Assembly: GCA_963676635.1 (NCBI GenBank)
Contig: OY781105.1
Location: 992,001-1,056,000, forward strand
DNA length: 64,000 nt
Source of the DNA: GCA-002708315 sp963676635
Lineage (GTDB): Bacteria > Bacteroidota > Bacteroidia > Bacteroidales > F082
Direction: 5' to 3'
The notes beneath the pieces are model-generated. The model was not told the DNA's origin and ran no database searches. It was given only the letters and a program-made list of their open reading frames with translations. Shown one piece after another: positions 36,805-44,696 of this stretch. The translations under genes were made by a program, and so were the position numbers. How positions within the stretch are numbered: the first letter of the stretch is position 1; each line of letters starts with the position of its first letter.

Positions 36805-36812
36805 CAAATGTA
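36805..36812 (-). promoter_or_regulatory. -7 box driving the riboswitch transcript
   Basis: TACATTTG on the minus strand, 11 bases before the first base of the aptamer, so the mRNA would begin almost at the riboswitch. A clear -33 is not visible. Confidence 0.55.
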
Positions 36813-36930
36813 TTTCTTATTTTAAATTGATAATCATTCCGAAAGGGAAAAGTGCGAGGAATGGCGTATTTTAGAAGGAATTTAAATAAGGTGTTTGTTA
36901 TTATTATGATGAGAATAGTGTCTGTCATCA

Positions 36931-36965
36931 AAAAAAAAGCCATCAGCGGGTAACTGACGGCTTTG
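36931..36965 (-). terminator. Terminator of trx-trxB
   Basis: On the minus strand, AAAGCCGTCAG / CTGATGGCTTT stem (one mismatch) followed by nine Ts, about 45 bases after the trxB stop. Confidence 0.85.
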
Positions 36966-37011
36966 ATAATAATGCTAAAAATTAAATAAATAATGAGAGT
37001 AAATCTCTAAA

Positions 37012-37941
37012 TTACTTTGTGTTGATATATTCCAAAGCATTTAATGCGGCGATTGTGCCATCAGCAACAGCAGTAGTAATCTGACGAAAACGCACTGCGC
37101 GATTATCACCTGCGGCATAAACACCTGATATATTTGTTTCGAGCTTTTCATTGGTGAGTACCTCACCCCGCTCATTCAACTCCACAGAAGTATCTTTTAT
37201 CATCGATGTGTTCGCTTCATAACCAATAAAGATAAAAACCCCATCGATTGCCATTTTAGTTAACTCACCTGATTCCAGGTTCTTATATTCTATCTCCTTT
37301 AGTTTATCATCACCACAAAATTCAGTAATATGTGATGACATGATAAAGTCGATCTTTTCATTGTTCTTAGCTTCTGCCACAGCGTGCTCAAAAGCCTGAA
37401 AATGTTCAAACTCATGCAATATTGTCACTTTTGTGGCATATTTTGTCAGACTAACGGCCTCTTCAAGGGCAGAATTACCGCCACCAACAACCACAATCTC
37501 CTTATCCTGGAAAAAGTCGCCATCACAAGTTGCACAATATGAAATTCCTTTGCCCTTAAACTCCACTTCACCCGGAACATTAAGCATTCGCGAACGTCCA
37601 CCTGTTGCCAGAATAACAACATCTGATGTGTAAACCTGGCTATCATTAACAACGACCTTTTTCGTGGCTCCCTCAATATCCAGACTTGTAATACTGATGT
37701 TTGATTTGATATCGCAACCAAAGGATTTAGCCTGCTTACGCATAACAGAGCTCAACTGATATCCTGATGTTTTCTCAACACCCGGATAATTGGCTACCTC
37801 ATAGGTCAAAACTGTCTGGCCTCCTATGGTACCTGTATCAAGTATCAAAGTTGAAGCCTTCGACCTCGACAGGTAAATGCCTGCCGTTAAGCCGGCAGGA
37901 CCTCCACCTAATACTATAGCGTTATAATGTTGGCTTTCCAT
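37012..37941 (-). CDS. trxB: Thioredoxin reductase
   Basis: Flavoprotein that passes electrons from NADPH through FAD and a disulfide to thioredoxin. The 309-residue protein has the low-molecular-weight TrxB layout: FAD-binding GGGPAG (12-17), NADPH-binding GGGNSALE, the redox CATC (Cys136, Cys139) in SYCATCDGDFF, and the C-terminal FAD motif AAGDNR. It lies nine bases after the atypical thioredoxin gene on the same strand and shares its transcript, so that protein is its likely partner. Confidence 0.93.
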   Translation of the reverse strand: MESQHYNAIVLGGGPAGLTAGIYLSRSKASTLILDTGTIGGQTVLTYEVANYPGVEKTSGYQLSSVMRKQAKSFGCDIKSNISITSLDIEGATKKVVVNDSQVYTSDVVILATGGRSRMLNVPGEVEFKGKGISYCATCDGDFFQDKEIVVVGGGNSALEEAVSLTKYATKVTILHEFEHFQAFEHAVAEAKNNEKIDFIMSSHITEFCGDDKLKEIEYKNLESGELTKMAIDGVFIFIGYEANTSMIKDTSVELNERGEVLTNEKLETNISGVYAAGDNRAVRFRQITTAVADGTIAALNALEYINTK

Positions 37942-37950
37942 GTATTACTA

Positions 37951-38298
37951 TTATTTGCCAAATTTATTGTCGAGAATATTTGTTATCTGATCTCTTGATT
38001 GTATGCTTGATGTAGCTTCCACTAATTCACCGTTTTTGTAATATACAGTAAACGGAAGTCCCATAAAACTTGAACATGCAGGATGATTACGGATAACGGC
38101 AGCTTCAGGACTATCAAATGCCATATCTCTAAATTCCACATTTGTGTACTCGTCCTGTAACTCTTCCATAATATCATAAACAGGAAGACACATAGGCCCC
38201 ATACGTCCGCAACATACCATTACGTTTTCATTGTTGTTTATTATCTCTGCGTGCTCAGCTGCTGAAGCCACATGTTTTAATGTTGTTGGTAATACCAT
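37951..38298 (-). CDS. Thioredoxin-like protein with atypical active site
   Basis: A 115-residue thioredoxin-fold protein. The C-terminal half matches thioredoxins: a strand (VEFRDMAFDSP), the cis-proline (Pro82 in GLPFTVYYKNGE) and a final helix. The active site is unusual: instead of WCGPC it reads CCGRMGPMC (Cys29, Cys30, Cys37). On alignment with the following helix, Cys37 takes the place of the second active-site cysteine and the usual first cysteine is a glycine. An extra cysteine is at 75. Partner gene trxB follows, so it is expected to be reduced by NADPH through TrxB. The real disulfide pair is not known. Confidence 0.75.
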   Translation of the reverse strand: MVLPTTLKHVASAAEHAEIINNNENVMVCCGRMGPMCLPVYDIMEELQDEYTNVEFRDMAFDSPEAAVIRNHPACSSFMGLPFTVYYKNGELVEATSSIQSRDQITNILDNKFGK

Positions 38299-38409
38299 AA
38301 TTTTATTTTTAAATATTTATGTTTTTCCAGATCATAAATCATGCCAAATAGTGTCTCTTAAGCGATATATTTAATAAGGAATTAACTACAATTGCTTGCG
38401 AACATTTCT

Positions 38410-38417
38410 TACATTTG
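38410..38417 (+). promoter_or_regulatory. -7 box that fixes the rseC start
   Basis: TACATTTG. It lies downstream of the TTG at 38396 that would lengthen the reading frame, so the start must be the GTG at 38432, 14 bases after the box. Confidence 0.5.
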
Positions 38418-38431
38418 CAAAAAAAATTATC

Positions 38432-38845
38432 GTGAGTAAAAGCACAGTAACACATCCGGGAATAATTAAAAGCATCAGTGGAAACACTTTAGACATAAAA
38501 ATCATTGTTTCATCTGCCTGTGCATCATGCAAAATAAAAGGTGTTTGCACTGTTAGCGATGTTGAAGAAAAAGGAGTACTTGTAAAAGTCAAAGACTCAT
38601 CTCAATATAAGCCAGGACAAAATGTCACCATTGAAATGAAGCAATCGATGGGAACATGGGCTGTTATGCTTGGCTATATTTTTCCCTTTTTGGTATTGCT
38701 TGTATCCATGATCATCTTCACAGCACTTAAAATTGATGAAGGGCTGGCTGGCATATTATCCATAAGCCTTTTAGTTCCATATTACCTTATATTATATATC
38801 ACGCGTAACAAACTGGGAGATAAATTTGATTACACAATAAAATAA
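38432..38845 (+). CDS. rseC: SoxR-reducing/RseC-family membrane protein
   Basis: A 137-residue inner-membrane protein of the RseC/MucC family. An N-terminal cytoplasmic domain with a cysteine cluster (SSACASCKIKGVCT, three or four cysteines, possibly metal or Fe-S binding) is followed by GQNVTIEM and two hydrophobic helices. In E. coli RseC acts with RNF in reducing SoxR, and in many genomes it sits beside rnf, as here (280 bases before rnfB). No SoxR is in the window, so the role is probably assembly or regulation of RNF. Start GTG 38432, chosen because of the promoter box. Confidence 0.82.
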   Translation: MSKSTVTHPGIIKSISGNTLDIKIIVSSACASCKIKGVCTVSDVEEKGVLVKVKDSSQYKPGQNVTIEMKQSMGTWAVMLGYIFPFLVLLVSMIIFTALKIDEGLAGILSISLLVPYYLILYITRNKLGDKFDYTIK

Positions 38846-38909
38846 AAACGATTTTAAATAAGGCAAACAAGCTAATTTAGAGCGTTTCTAATCAAGTTTT
38901 GTAACATAT

Positions 38910-38928
38910 TGTAATAGTGTTTATTACA
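38910..38928. promoter_or_regulatory. TGTAATA-N5-TATTACA inverted repeat upstream of rnf
   Basis: Perfect 7-bp arms around GTGTT, followed by ACA and a further ATTACACAA at a distance. It lies in the 280-base gap before rnfB, about 110 bases upstream of a -7 box, and could be an operator for an rnf regulator. Unproven. Confidence 0.4.
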
Positions 38929-39040
38929 CAATGTCTCAAATCAATACAACAAGCCTCTCTTAAGTTATATCACTGACACACTGAATATTACACAATACAT
39001 TCAATTACCTTAATTATTTCACAACCTGTGCATTTTGTTA

Positions 39041-39048
39041 TATTTTTG
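39041..39048 (+). promoter_or_regulatory. -7 box of the rnf operon
   Basis: TATTTTTG, 77 bases before rnfB. A TTTTG lies only three bases upstream, and no -33 is at the right spacing. Confidence 0.45.
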
Positions 39049-39125
39049 TGTTTCTCTAAAACACTCCCATAAAGGGAGAAAGGTTTTAGGAAACAAATTA
39101 AATAAATCATAAAAACAGATTTGCG

Positions 39126-40094
39126 GTGGATAATATTATTGTAATTGCACTTATTGCACTTGGCGGGCTCGGTTTAATTGCAGCTGTAGTCCTTTATCTT
39201 ATTGCTAATAAATTTAAAGTTTTCGAGGATCCTAAAATCGACGAAGTAGAAGAAGCATTACCTTCTGCAAACTGTGGAGGATGTGGATTCCCTGGTTGTC
39301 GTGCATTTGCAGAAGCATGTGTAAAGAGCGCCAAAGAAGACGGAACACTGGAAGGTTTGAAATGTCCGGTTGGTGGTAACGATACGGCCATGGCAGTAGG
39401 AAGCATATTAGGTCTTGAAGTAGAAGAGTCAGAACCAACCATAGCTGTTGTACGTTGTAACGGATCAATGGCAAACTCCCCTGGCAAGGTAAACTACGAA
39501 GGAGCAACATCATGTGCTTTTGCCCATGCTCTTTATGCCGGTGAAGGCGGATGCCAGTTTGGCTGTCTGGGTTTAGGTGATTGTGTTGATGCGTGTGACT
39601 TTGACGCCATTCATATGAATCCAGAAACAGGCCTTCCTGAAGTAAACGACAAATGTACATCTTGTGGTGCTTGTGTGGATGCTTGCCCTCGTAACATTAT
39701 CGAGTTACGTAAAAGAGGTCCTAAAGACAGGCGCATATTTGTTTCCTGTGTTAATCAGGAAAAAGGAGCTCCGGCGAAGAAAAACTGTGATGTAGCATGT
39801 ATTGGGTGCAGTAAATGTGTGAAAGTATGTAAATTCGATGCTATAACCATAACAAGCTTCCTTGCTTACATCGACTTTGAGAAATGTACTCTTTGCAGGA
39901 AATGCGTTGAAGTATGTCCTACCAATGCCATTCATGAGATAAATTTCAAGCCTCGCAAACCAAGACCACCGAAACCTCCTGTTGAGAAAAAACCAGCAAC
40001 AGAAGAGAAAAAGCCTGCTGAAAAAGAATCAGTAGCAGTAACAGAGAAAACAGAAACAGCTAAGCCTGTTGATAACAAAGATAACAAAGAATAA
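39126..40094 (+). CDS. rnfB: RNF complex subunit B (ferredoxin-like, Fe-S)
   Basis: Entry subunit of the RNF ferredoxin:NAD+ oxidoreductase, which couples electron flow to Na+ or H+ export. The 322-residue protein has one N-terminal membrane helix, a cluster motif NCGGCGFPGC...C (Cys50, 53, 58, 65), another cysteine-rich stretch, and two ferredoxin domains with CTSCGACVDACP and CTLCRKCVEVCP. Two more motifs (CVDACDF, CIGCSKCVKVC) show extra clusters, as in long-type RnfB. The proline/lysine-rich tail (KPRKPRPPKPPVEKK) is extended. GTG start at 39126. First gene of rnfBCDGEA. Confidence 0.93.
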   Translation: MDNIIVIALIALGGLGLIAAVVLYLIANKFKVFEDPKIDEVEEALPSANCGGCGFPGCRAFAEACVKSAKEDGTLEGLKCPVGGNDTAMAVGSILGLEVEESEPTIAVVRCNGSMANSPGKVNYEGATSCAFAHALYAGEGGCQFGCLGLGDCVDACDFDAIHMNPETGLPEVNDKCTSCGACVDACPRNIIELRKRGPKDRRIFVSCVNQEKGAPAKKNCDVACIGCSKCVKVCKFDAITITSFLAYIDFEKCTLCRKCVEVCPTNAIHEINFKPRKPRPPKPPVEKKPATEEKKPAEKESVAVTEKTETAKPVDNKDNKE

Positions 40095-40104
40095 ATCCGA
40101 AAGC

Positions 40105-41445
40105 ATGGGAACATTACGAACATTTGCATTAGGTGGAGTTCACCCCGAAGAAAACAAACTATCTTCAAACGCTCCTATTGAAACCCTGCCAGTTCCTAAA
40201 CAGGCAATCGTTCCATTAGGACAAAATCTTGGGGCTCCGTCAAAACCGGTTGTAAAAAGAGGCGATGCTGTTAAAGTTGGTCAGCTTATCGCAGAAGCCG
40301 GCGGTTTTATTTCAACAAATATTCACTCACCTGTTTCAGGTAAAGTCCTTAAAATTGATAATGCCATTGATGGCTCAGGATACAAACGCCCATGTATTAT
40401 CATTAACGTTGAAGGTGATGAATGGGATGAGAATATTGACAGTTCATCTGACATTGTTTCTGAAATAAAAGCCGATTCAAAAGAGATAATAGAGAAAATA
40501 AAGCAGGCTGGTATTGTCGGACTTGGAGGAGCAACATTCCCTACTTATGTTAAGCTGATGCCACCTCCTGGCAAAACCGCTGAATTCCTTATCATCAATG
40601 GTGTTGAATGTGAGCCTTATCTCACATCCGACCATCGTTTAATGCTTGAAAAGGGTCAGGAGATTATCATTGGGATTAAAATTCTGATGAAAGCTCTTAA
40701 CGTAAAGAAGGCTTTTATTGGGATAGAAAACAATAAGCCTGACGCTATAAATCATATGCGAGAACTACTTAAAGACAGTGAAGATATCAATGTTCAGCCT
40801 TTAAAGGTACAATACCCACAGGGTGGTGAAAAACAGCTTATTAAAGCGTCTGTTAACAGAGAAGTGCCTTCAGGTAAACTTCCTATTGAAGTTGGCTGTG
40901 TGGTACAAAACGTTGGTACTGCCTTTGCCGTTTATGAAGCTGTTCAAAAGAACAAACCTCTTTTCGAGAGAGTTGTTACCGTTACCGGGAAGGGTGTAAA
41001 AAAACCATCTAACTTCCTGGCTCGTATAGGAACTCCTGTATCAGAGCTTATTGAAGCCGCTGAGGGGCTACCTGAAAACACGGGCAAGATAATTGGAGGT
41101 GGTCCAATGATGGGTAAGGCAATTTCATCACTGGAAGTGCCTGTGGTAAAAGGATCATCGGGCATATTGCTGATGATGAACGAGGAAGCTCACCGTCATA
41201 TTCCTTCACCTTGTATCCGCTGTTCCAAATGTACTTATGTATGTCCAATGGGTCTCGAACCTTATCTTATATCTAAAGCTGCCAAACTTGGCAGGTTTGA
41301 TATGGCTGAAGATAACATGATTATGGACTGTATAGAATGTGGTTCATGTCAGTATACATGTCCTGCTTCCATTCCTTTGCTCGACTTCTTACGACTGGGT
41401 AAAAACAAAGTCGGACAAATAATCAGAAGCAGAAAGGCCAACTAA
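40105..41445 (+). CDS. rnfC: RNF complex subunit C
   Basis: Soluble NADH- and FMN-binding subunit with two [4Fe-4S] clusters. The 446-residue protein shows the N-terminal barrel-sandwich part (FALGGVHPEENK, IHSPVSGKVL), a GLGGATFPTYVKL nucleotide-binding region, a KPxxxxx SLBB-type stretch (VTGKGVKKPSNF), and C-terminal CIRCSKCTYVCP and CIECGSCQYTCP. The ATG at 40105, ten bases after rnfB, is chosen over upstream TTG codons inside rnfB. Confidence 0.93.
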   Translation: MGTLRTFALGGVHPEENKLSSNAPIETLPVPKQAIVPLGQNLGAPSKPVVKRGDAVKVGQLIAEAGGFISTNIHSPVSGKVLKIDNAIDGSGYKRPCIIINVEGDEWDENIDSSSDIVSEIKADSKEIIEKIKQAGIVGLGGATFPTYVKLMPPPGKTAEFLIINGVECEPYLTSDHRLMLEKGQEIIIGIKILMKALNVKKAFIGIENNKPDAINHMRELLKDSEDINVQPLKVQYPQGGEKQLIKASVNREVPSGKLPIEVGCVVQNVGTAFAVYEAVQKNKPLFERVVTVTGKGVKKPSNFLARIGTPVSELIEAAEGLPENTGKIIGGGPMMGKAISSLEVPVVKGSSGILLMMNEEAHRHIPSPCIRCSKCTYVCPMGLEPYLISKAAKLGRFDMAEDNMIMDCIECGSCQYTCPASIPLLDFLRLGKNKVGQIIRSRKAN

Positions 41446-41477
41446 CTCAATAATTTGCAAATAATAAAAACAGATAG

Positions 41478-42467
41478 ATGAATAAGTTCACAATTTCAGG
41501 CTCTCCCCATGTTCATGGTGATGATTCGACTAAAAAGATAATGTATGGTGTTATTATTGCCATGGTACCGGCAGTGCTTACATCGATCTATTTCTTCGGA
41601 ATTGATGCAATTCGTATACTGCTGCTGTCGGCAGTAGCATGTTTATTCTTCGAATGGGCTATTCAAAAATATTTAATAAAGGGTCCTGTCACTATAAACG
41701 ACGGATCGGCACTGGTAACAGCAATTCTGCTTGCGCTGAACCTGCCTTCTAACCTGCCTTCATGGATGGTTATAATAGGTGCTCTGGTAGCCATTGGAAT
41801 GGCTAAGATGTCATTCGGCGGACTGGGTAAGAATGTGTTTAACCCGGCACTTGTTGCCAGAGTTTTTCTACTGGTTTCTTTTCCTGTACAGATGACTTCA
41901 TGGCCTAAGCCTGCACCTATTTCCAAAGGACTGACTGATGTTGTTACAGGCCCTACTGCCCTTGGCACTTTAAAAGAAGGCCTTGGCGCTGGTAAAACAG
42001 TACAACAGATGCAGGCTGAACTGCCATCGTATTCCCAGCAATTTCTGGGCGATGTGGGTGGCTCTCTCGGTGAGGTATCAGCTATAGCTATAATAATTGG
42101 CGGTCTATATATGCTGTGGAAAAAGATTATCTCATGGCATATCCCTGTTGCTATGCTTGGCACTGTAGCCATATTCTCAGGGATATTCTGGGGTATTGAT
42201 CCACAACATTATGCTGACCCACTATTCCATCTTCTGACAGGTGGTATGCTGCTGGGTGCTATCTTTATGGCAACAGATATGGTGACATCACCAATGACAA
42301 AAGGAGGACAACTAATATTTGGGTTTGGAGTAGGCTTGCTTACAATCCTTATCCGTTTATGGGGTGCTTATCCTGAAGGGGTTTCGTTCGCAATACTTAT
42401 CATGAACGCTACTGTACCTCTTATTAACAGAGGCTTTAAACCACGTAGATTCGGTAAAATAAAATAA
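41478..42467 (+). CDS. rnfD: RNF complex subunit D (covalent FMN)
   Basis: Inner-membrane subunit homologous to NqrB, with about nine or ten hydrophobic segments in 329 residues. The covalent FMN threonine is expected in TDVVTGPTALG (about residues 156-166); the usual motif is S/T-G-A-T, here T-G-P-T. GFGKNVFNPA-like GLGKNVFNPALVARVF and MATDMVTSPMT are conserved. FMN supply links this operon in principle to the riboflavin riboswitch locus 5 kb upstream. Confidence 0.92.
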   Translation: MNKFTISGSPHVHGDDSTKKIMYGVIIAMVPAVLTSIYFFGIDAIRILLLSAVACLFFEWAIQKYLIKGPVTINDGSALVTAILLALNLPSNLPSWMVIIGALVAIGMAKMSFGGLGKNVFNPALVARVFLLVSFPVQMTSWPKPAPISKGLTDVVTGPTALGTLKEGLGAGKTVQQMQAELPSYSQQFLGDVGGSLGEVSAIAIIIGGLYMLWKKIISWHIPVAMLGTVAIFSGIFWGIDPQHYADPLFHLLTGGMLLGAIFMATDMVTSPMTKGGQLIFGFGVGLLTILIRLWGAYPEGVSFAILIMNATVPLINRGFKPRRFGKIK

Positions 42468-42514
42468 TGTATTTAACCATCTTATGATGGATCAAACATA
42501 TAAGTAATTAGAAA

Positions 42515-43093
42515 ATGGCTAGTAAAAGAGAATCTAATTTCGTAAACATGGTTGTAACGCTGTTTATTGTAGCAGCTGTTTCTGCCCTTGCCCTCGGTAG
42601 TGTTTATTCTGTAACAAAAAAACCTATCGAAATGGCACAAAAGAAAAAACTTGAGAATGCTATCAAGGTTGTGCTCCCTGATTTCGATGATCTCAAAACA
42701 GAGAAGGTACCTGATGGTGACGGTCCGGATTCACTAATATTTTATATCGGAAAAAAAGACGGTAAGATTGTTGGTACTGCTGTAAAGACTTATACAATGA
42801 AAGGGTTTAGCGGTTTGGTTGAACTAATGGTGGGCTTTAAGCCTGACGGAACCATTAACAATACTTCTGTTTTAAGCATGAAAGAAACGCCCGGACTGGG
42901 TGATAAAATGGAAGCCTCTAAATCTGATTTCTCTCAACAGTTTAAAGGGAAGAATCCTGCTACTTTCAAACTGAAAGTGAAAAAAGATGGTGGCGATGTT
43001 GATGCTATTACTGCTGCAACAATTAGCTCAAGGGCTTTCTGTGATGCTGTGAAAAGAGCATATGATACATTTAAAGATGAAAAAAATAAATAA
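42515..43093 (+). CDS. rnfG: RNF complex subunit G (covalent FMN)
   Basis: Membrane-anchored, periplasm-facing subunit homologous to NqrC. The 192-residue protein has one N-terminal helix followed by an FMN_bind domain: GFSGLVELMVGF, SMKETPGLGDKM, and DAITAATISS, where the threonine near 167 (T-x-A-T pattern) carries FMN through a phosphoester bond in the family. Order rnfD-rnfG-rnfE matches known operons. Confidence 0.93.
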   Translation: MASKRESNFVNMVVTLFIVAAVSALALGSVYSVTKKPIEMAQKKKLENAIKVVLPDFDDLKTEKVPDGDGPDSLIFYIGKKDGKIVGTAVKTYTMKGFSGLVELMVGFKPDGTINNTSVLSMKETPGLGDKMEASKSDFSQQFKGKNPATFKLKVKKDGGDVDAITAATISSRAFCDAVKRAYDTFKDEKNK

Positions 43094-43133
43094 TATCTGA
43101 TAAGAAATTATCCTTGTTAAAAATATAAGCTAT

Positions 43134-43715
43134 ATGAATCAAGTTAAAAATTTTACTAAAGGATTTATAAAAGAAAATCCCGTATTTGTGCTCCTTTTGG
43201 GTATGTGTCCTACATTGGGGGTTACAACATCAGCCATTAACGGACTGGGCATGGGATTAGCTACTACATTCGTGCTGGTAATGTCGAATCTGGTGGTGTC
43301 ATTAGTGAAGAATTTCATTCCCGACAAGGTAAGAATTCCTTCCTTTATTCTTATTATAGCTTCATTTGTTACTATAGTGGAGCTGGTAATGCAGGCCTAT
43401 CTACCATCATTGTTTGATGCTCTGGGTCTCTTTATTCCTCTTATAGTAGTTAACTGTATTGTTCTTGGACGTGCCGAGGCTTTTGCATCTAAAAACACTA
43501 CATGGTCGTCTATAATTGACGGACTGGGAATGGGTTTGGGTTTTGCCTTTGCGCTTACTATACTTGGTGGCGTAAGAGAATTACTTGGATCTGGTGCTAT
43601 TTTCGGATTCAACCTTATGGAAGGTGACTTGATGCTTGTATTCATTCTTGCTCCCGGTGCATTTATTGCTCTTGGTTACCTGATAGCTCTTATTAATAAA
43701 CTTAACAAAGCCTAA
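43134..43715 (+). CDS. rnfE: RNF complex subunit E
   Basis: A 193-residue inner-membrane subunit with six hydrophobic segments, homologous to NqrD. GMCPTLGVTTSAINGLGMGLAT is the conserved first helix; the cysteine there takes part in the membrane iron site shared with RnfA. VNCIVLGRAEAFAS and GLGMGLGFAFAL are conserved. Twelve bases separate it from rnfA. Confidence 0.93.
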   Translation: MNQVKNFTKGFIKENPVFVLLLGMCPTLGVTTSAINGLGMGLATTFVLVMSNLVVSLVKNFIPDKVRIPSFILIIASFVTIVELVMQAYLPSLFDALGLFIPLIVVNCIVLGRAEAFASKNTTWSSIIDGLGMGLGFAFALTILGGVRELLGSGAIFGFNLMEGDLMLVFILAPGAFIALGYLIALINKLNKA

Positions 43716-43726
43716 ATAATACTGAT

Positions 43727-44299
43727 ATGGAATATTTTGTAATAATAATCGGATCGATATTTGTAAGTAATATTGTACTTGCTCAGTTTCTTGGAATTTG
43801 TCCATTTTTAGGTGTATCCAGTAAAGTATCCACGTCGATGGGTATGGGTGGTGCTGTTGCTTTTGTAATTACTCTGGCAACTATGGTTACCTGGATTCTT
43901 CAGTATTATGTGCTTAATCCTTTTGGACTTGGCTTTATGCAGACTATAGTCTTTATTCTGGTAATTGCTTCGCTGGTTCAAATGGTTGAAATTATCCTTA
44001 AAAAGGTGAGTCCGTCGCTGTACTCAGCATTGGGTGTTTTCCTACCTCTTATTACAACAAACTGTGCTGTGCTTGGTGTTGCCATTCTTACTGTACAAAA
44101 AGAGTTCAACCTGATGGAAGGTATTGTTTTTGCATTGTCAAACGCAATTGGTTTTACTCTGGCTATTGTAATTTTTGCCGGAATAAGAGAGCATCTCGAC
44201 CTTATGGAAGTACCTAAGGGAATGCGCGGTGTCCCTATTGCACTGGTGGTAGCTGGTATCCTTGCACTTTCTTTCTTTGGGTTTACAGGACTAGTTTAG
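43727..44299 (+). CDS. rnfA: RNF complex subunit A
   Basis: A 190-residue inner-membrane subunit, six hydrophobic segments, homologous to NqrE. LAQFLGICPFLGVSSK and LITTNCAVLGVAIL carry the cysteines that in the family bind an iron-sulfur centre within the membrane together with RnfE. Last gene of the operon; a hairpin terminator follows 70 bases later. Confidence 0.93.
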   Translation: MEYFVIIIGSIFVSNIVLAQFLGICPFLGVSSKVSTSMGMGGAVAFVITLATMVTWILQYYVLNPFGLGFMQTIVFILVIASLVQMVEIILKKVSPSLYSALGVFLPLITTNCAVLGVAILTVQKEFNLMEGIVFALSNAIGFTLAIVIFAGIREHLDLMEVPKGMRGVPIALVVAGILALSFFGFTGLV

Positions 44300-44332
44300 A
44301 TGAGTGATGAGTGGAATTTGAGAATTAATTTC
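44297..44332 (+). repeat. Heptad tract starting at the rnfA stop codon
   Basis: TAGATGA GTGATGA, then GTGGAAT and TTGAGAA, 7-bp units from the TAG stop, decaying after four units. Confidence 0.5.
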
Positions 44333-44370
44333 TCTGTTATTTTTATCGCTAAACGAAATAAAAAACAAAA

Positions 44371-44398
44371 AAGCACAAGATCTTCTTGTGCTTTTTCT
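44371..44398 (+). terminator. Terminator of the rnf operon
   Basis: AAGCACAAGA / TCTTGTGCTT stem, three-base loop, A-rich before and T-rich after. Confidence 0.88.
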
Positions 44399-44465
44399 TT
44401 TAAATACGGGCATTAATAAGGTGTCCACATATCTTCAGCACACTGTAAACAATTCCAGTTTTTTT

Positions 44466-44567
44466 CATAAGTATCAGGGAAAAAGAAGTAGTCTGATTCT
44501 ACTTATGCCATTGTTCATTTCCTTTTGTGTTGTTAATCTTTTCATACGTATGAAAATACTGATCAGT
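44466..44567. other. Structured stretch with palindromes between rnf and ftsE
   Basis: Within a 397-base gap: a long stem CATAAGTA / TACTTATG (44466-44473 with 44500-44507), which can extend by TCAG / CTGA past a bulge; then an 18-bp perfect palindrome TTTTCATACGTATGAAAA (44539-44556) and ACTGATCAGT (44558-44567). It may be a regulatory region for ftsE or a small RNA. A 67-codon reading frame over it has no credible start and is not called. Confidence 0.45.
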
Positions 44568-44671
44568 GAGCAGTCGCCAAGCAACATGTAAAGTCACAAT
44601 CAGTTATCAAAGCTCTATCAATGCCTTATGGATTCGCATTCCCAAAGTAACACTTCAAACAAAAATTAATG

Positions 44672-44679
44672 TAACTTTG
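44672..44679 (+). promoter_or_regulatory. -7 box of ftsE
   Basis: TAACTTTG, 17 bases before the ATG; no clear -33. Confidence 0.4.
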
Positions 44680-44696
44680 ACATCAAATTCTTACCT

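Noticed and set aside
38396..38431. Extended N-terminus of rseC from an upstream TTG
   Set aside because: The TAnnTTTG box at 38410-38417 falls inside the extension, and the GTG at 38432 gives the normal family N-terminus.
44388..44591. Small 67-residue protein gene after the rnf terminator
   Set aside because: It begins within the terminator stem, has no promoter or credible start, and covers the palindromic region, which explains the open frame better.
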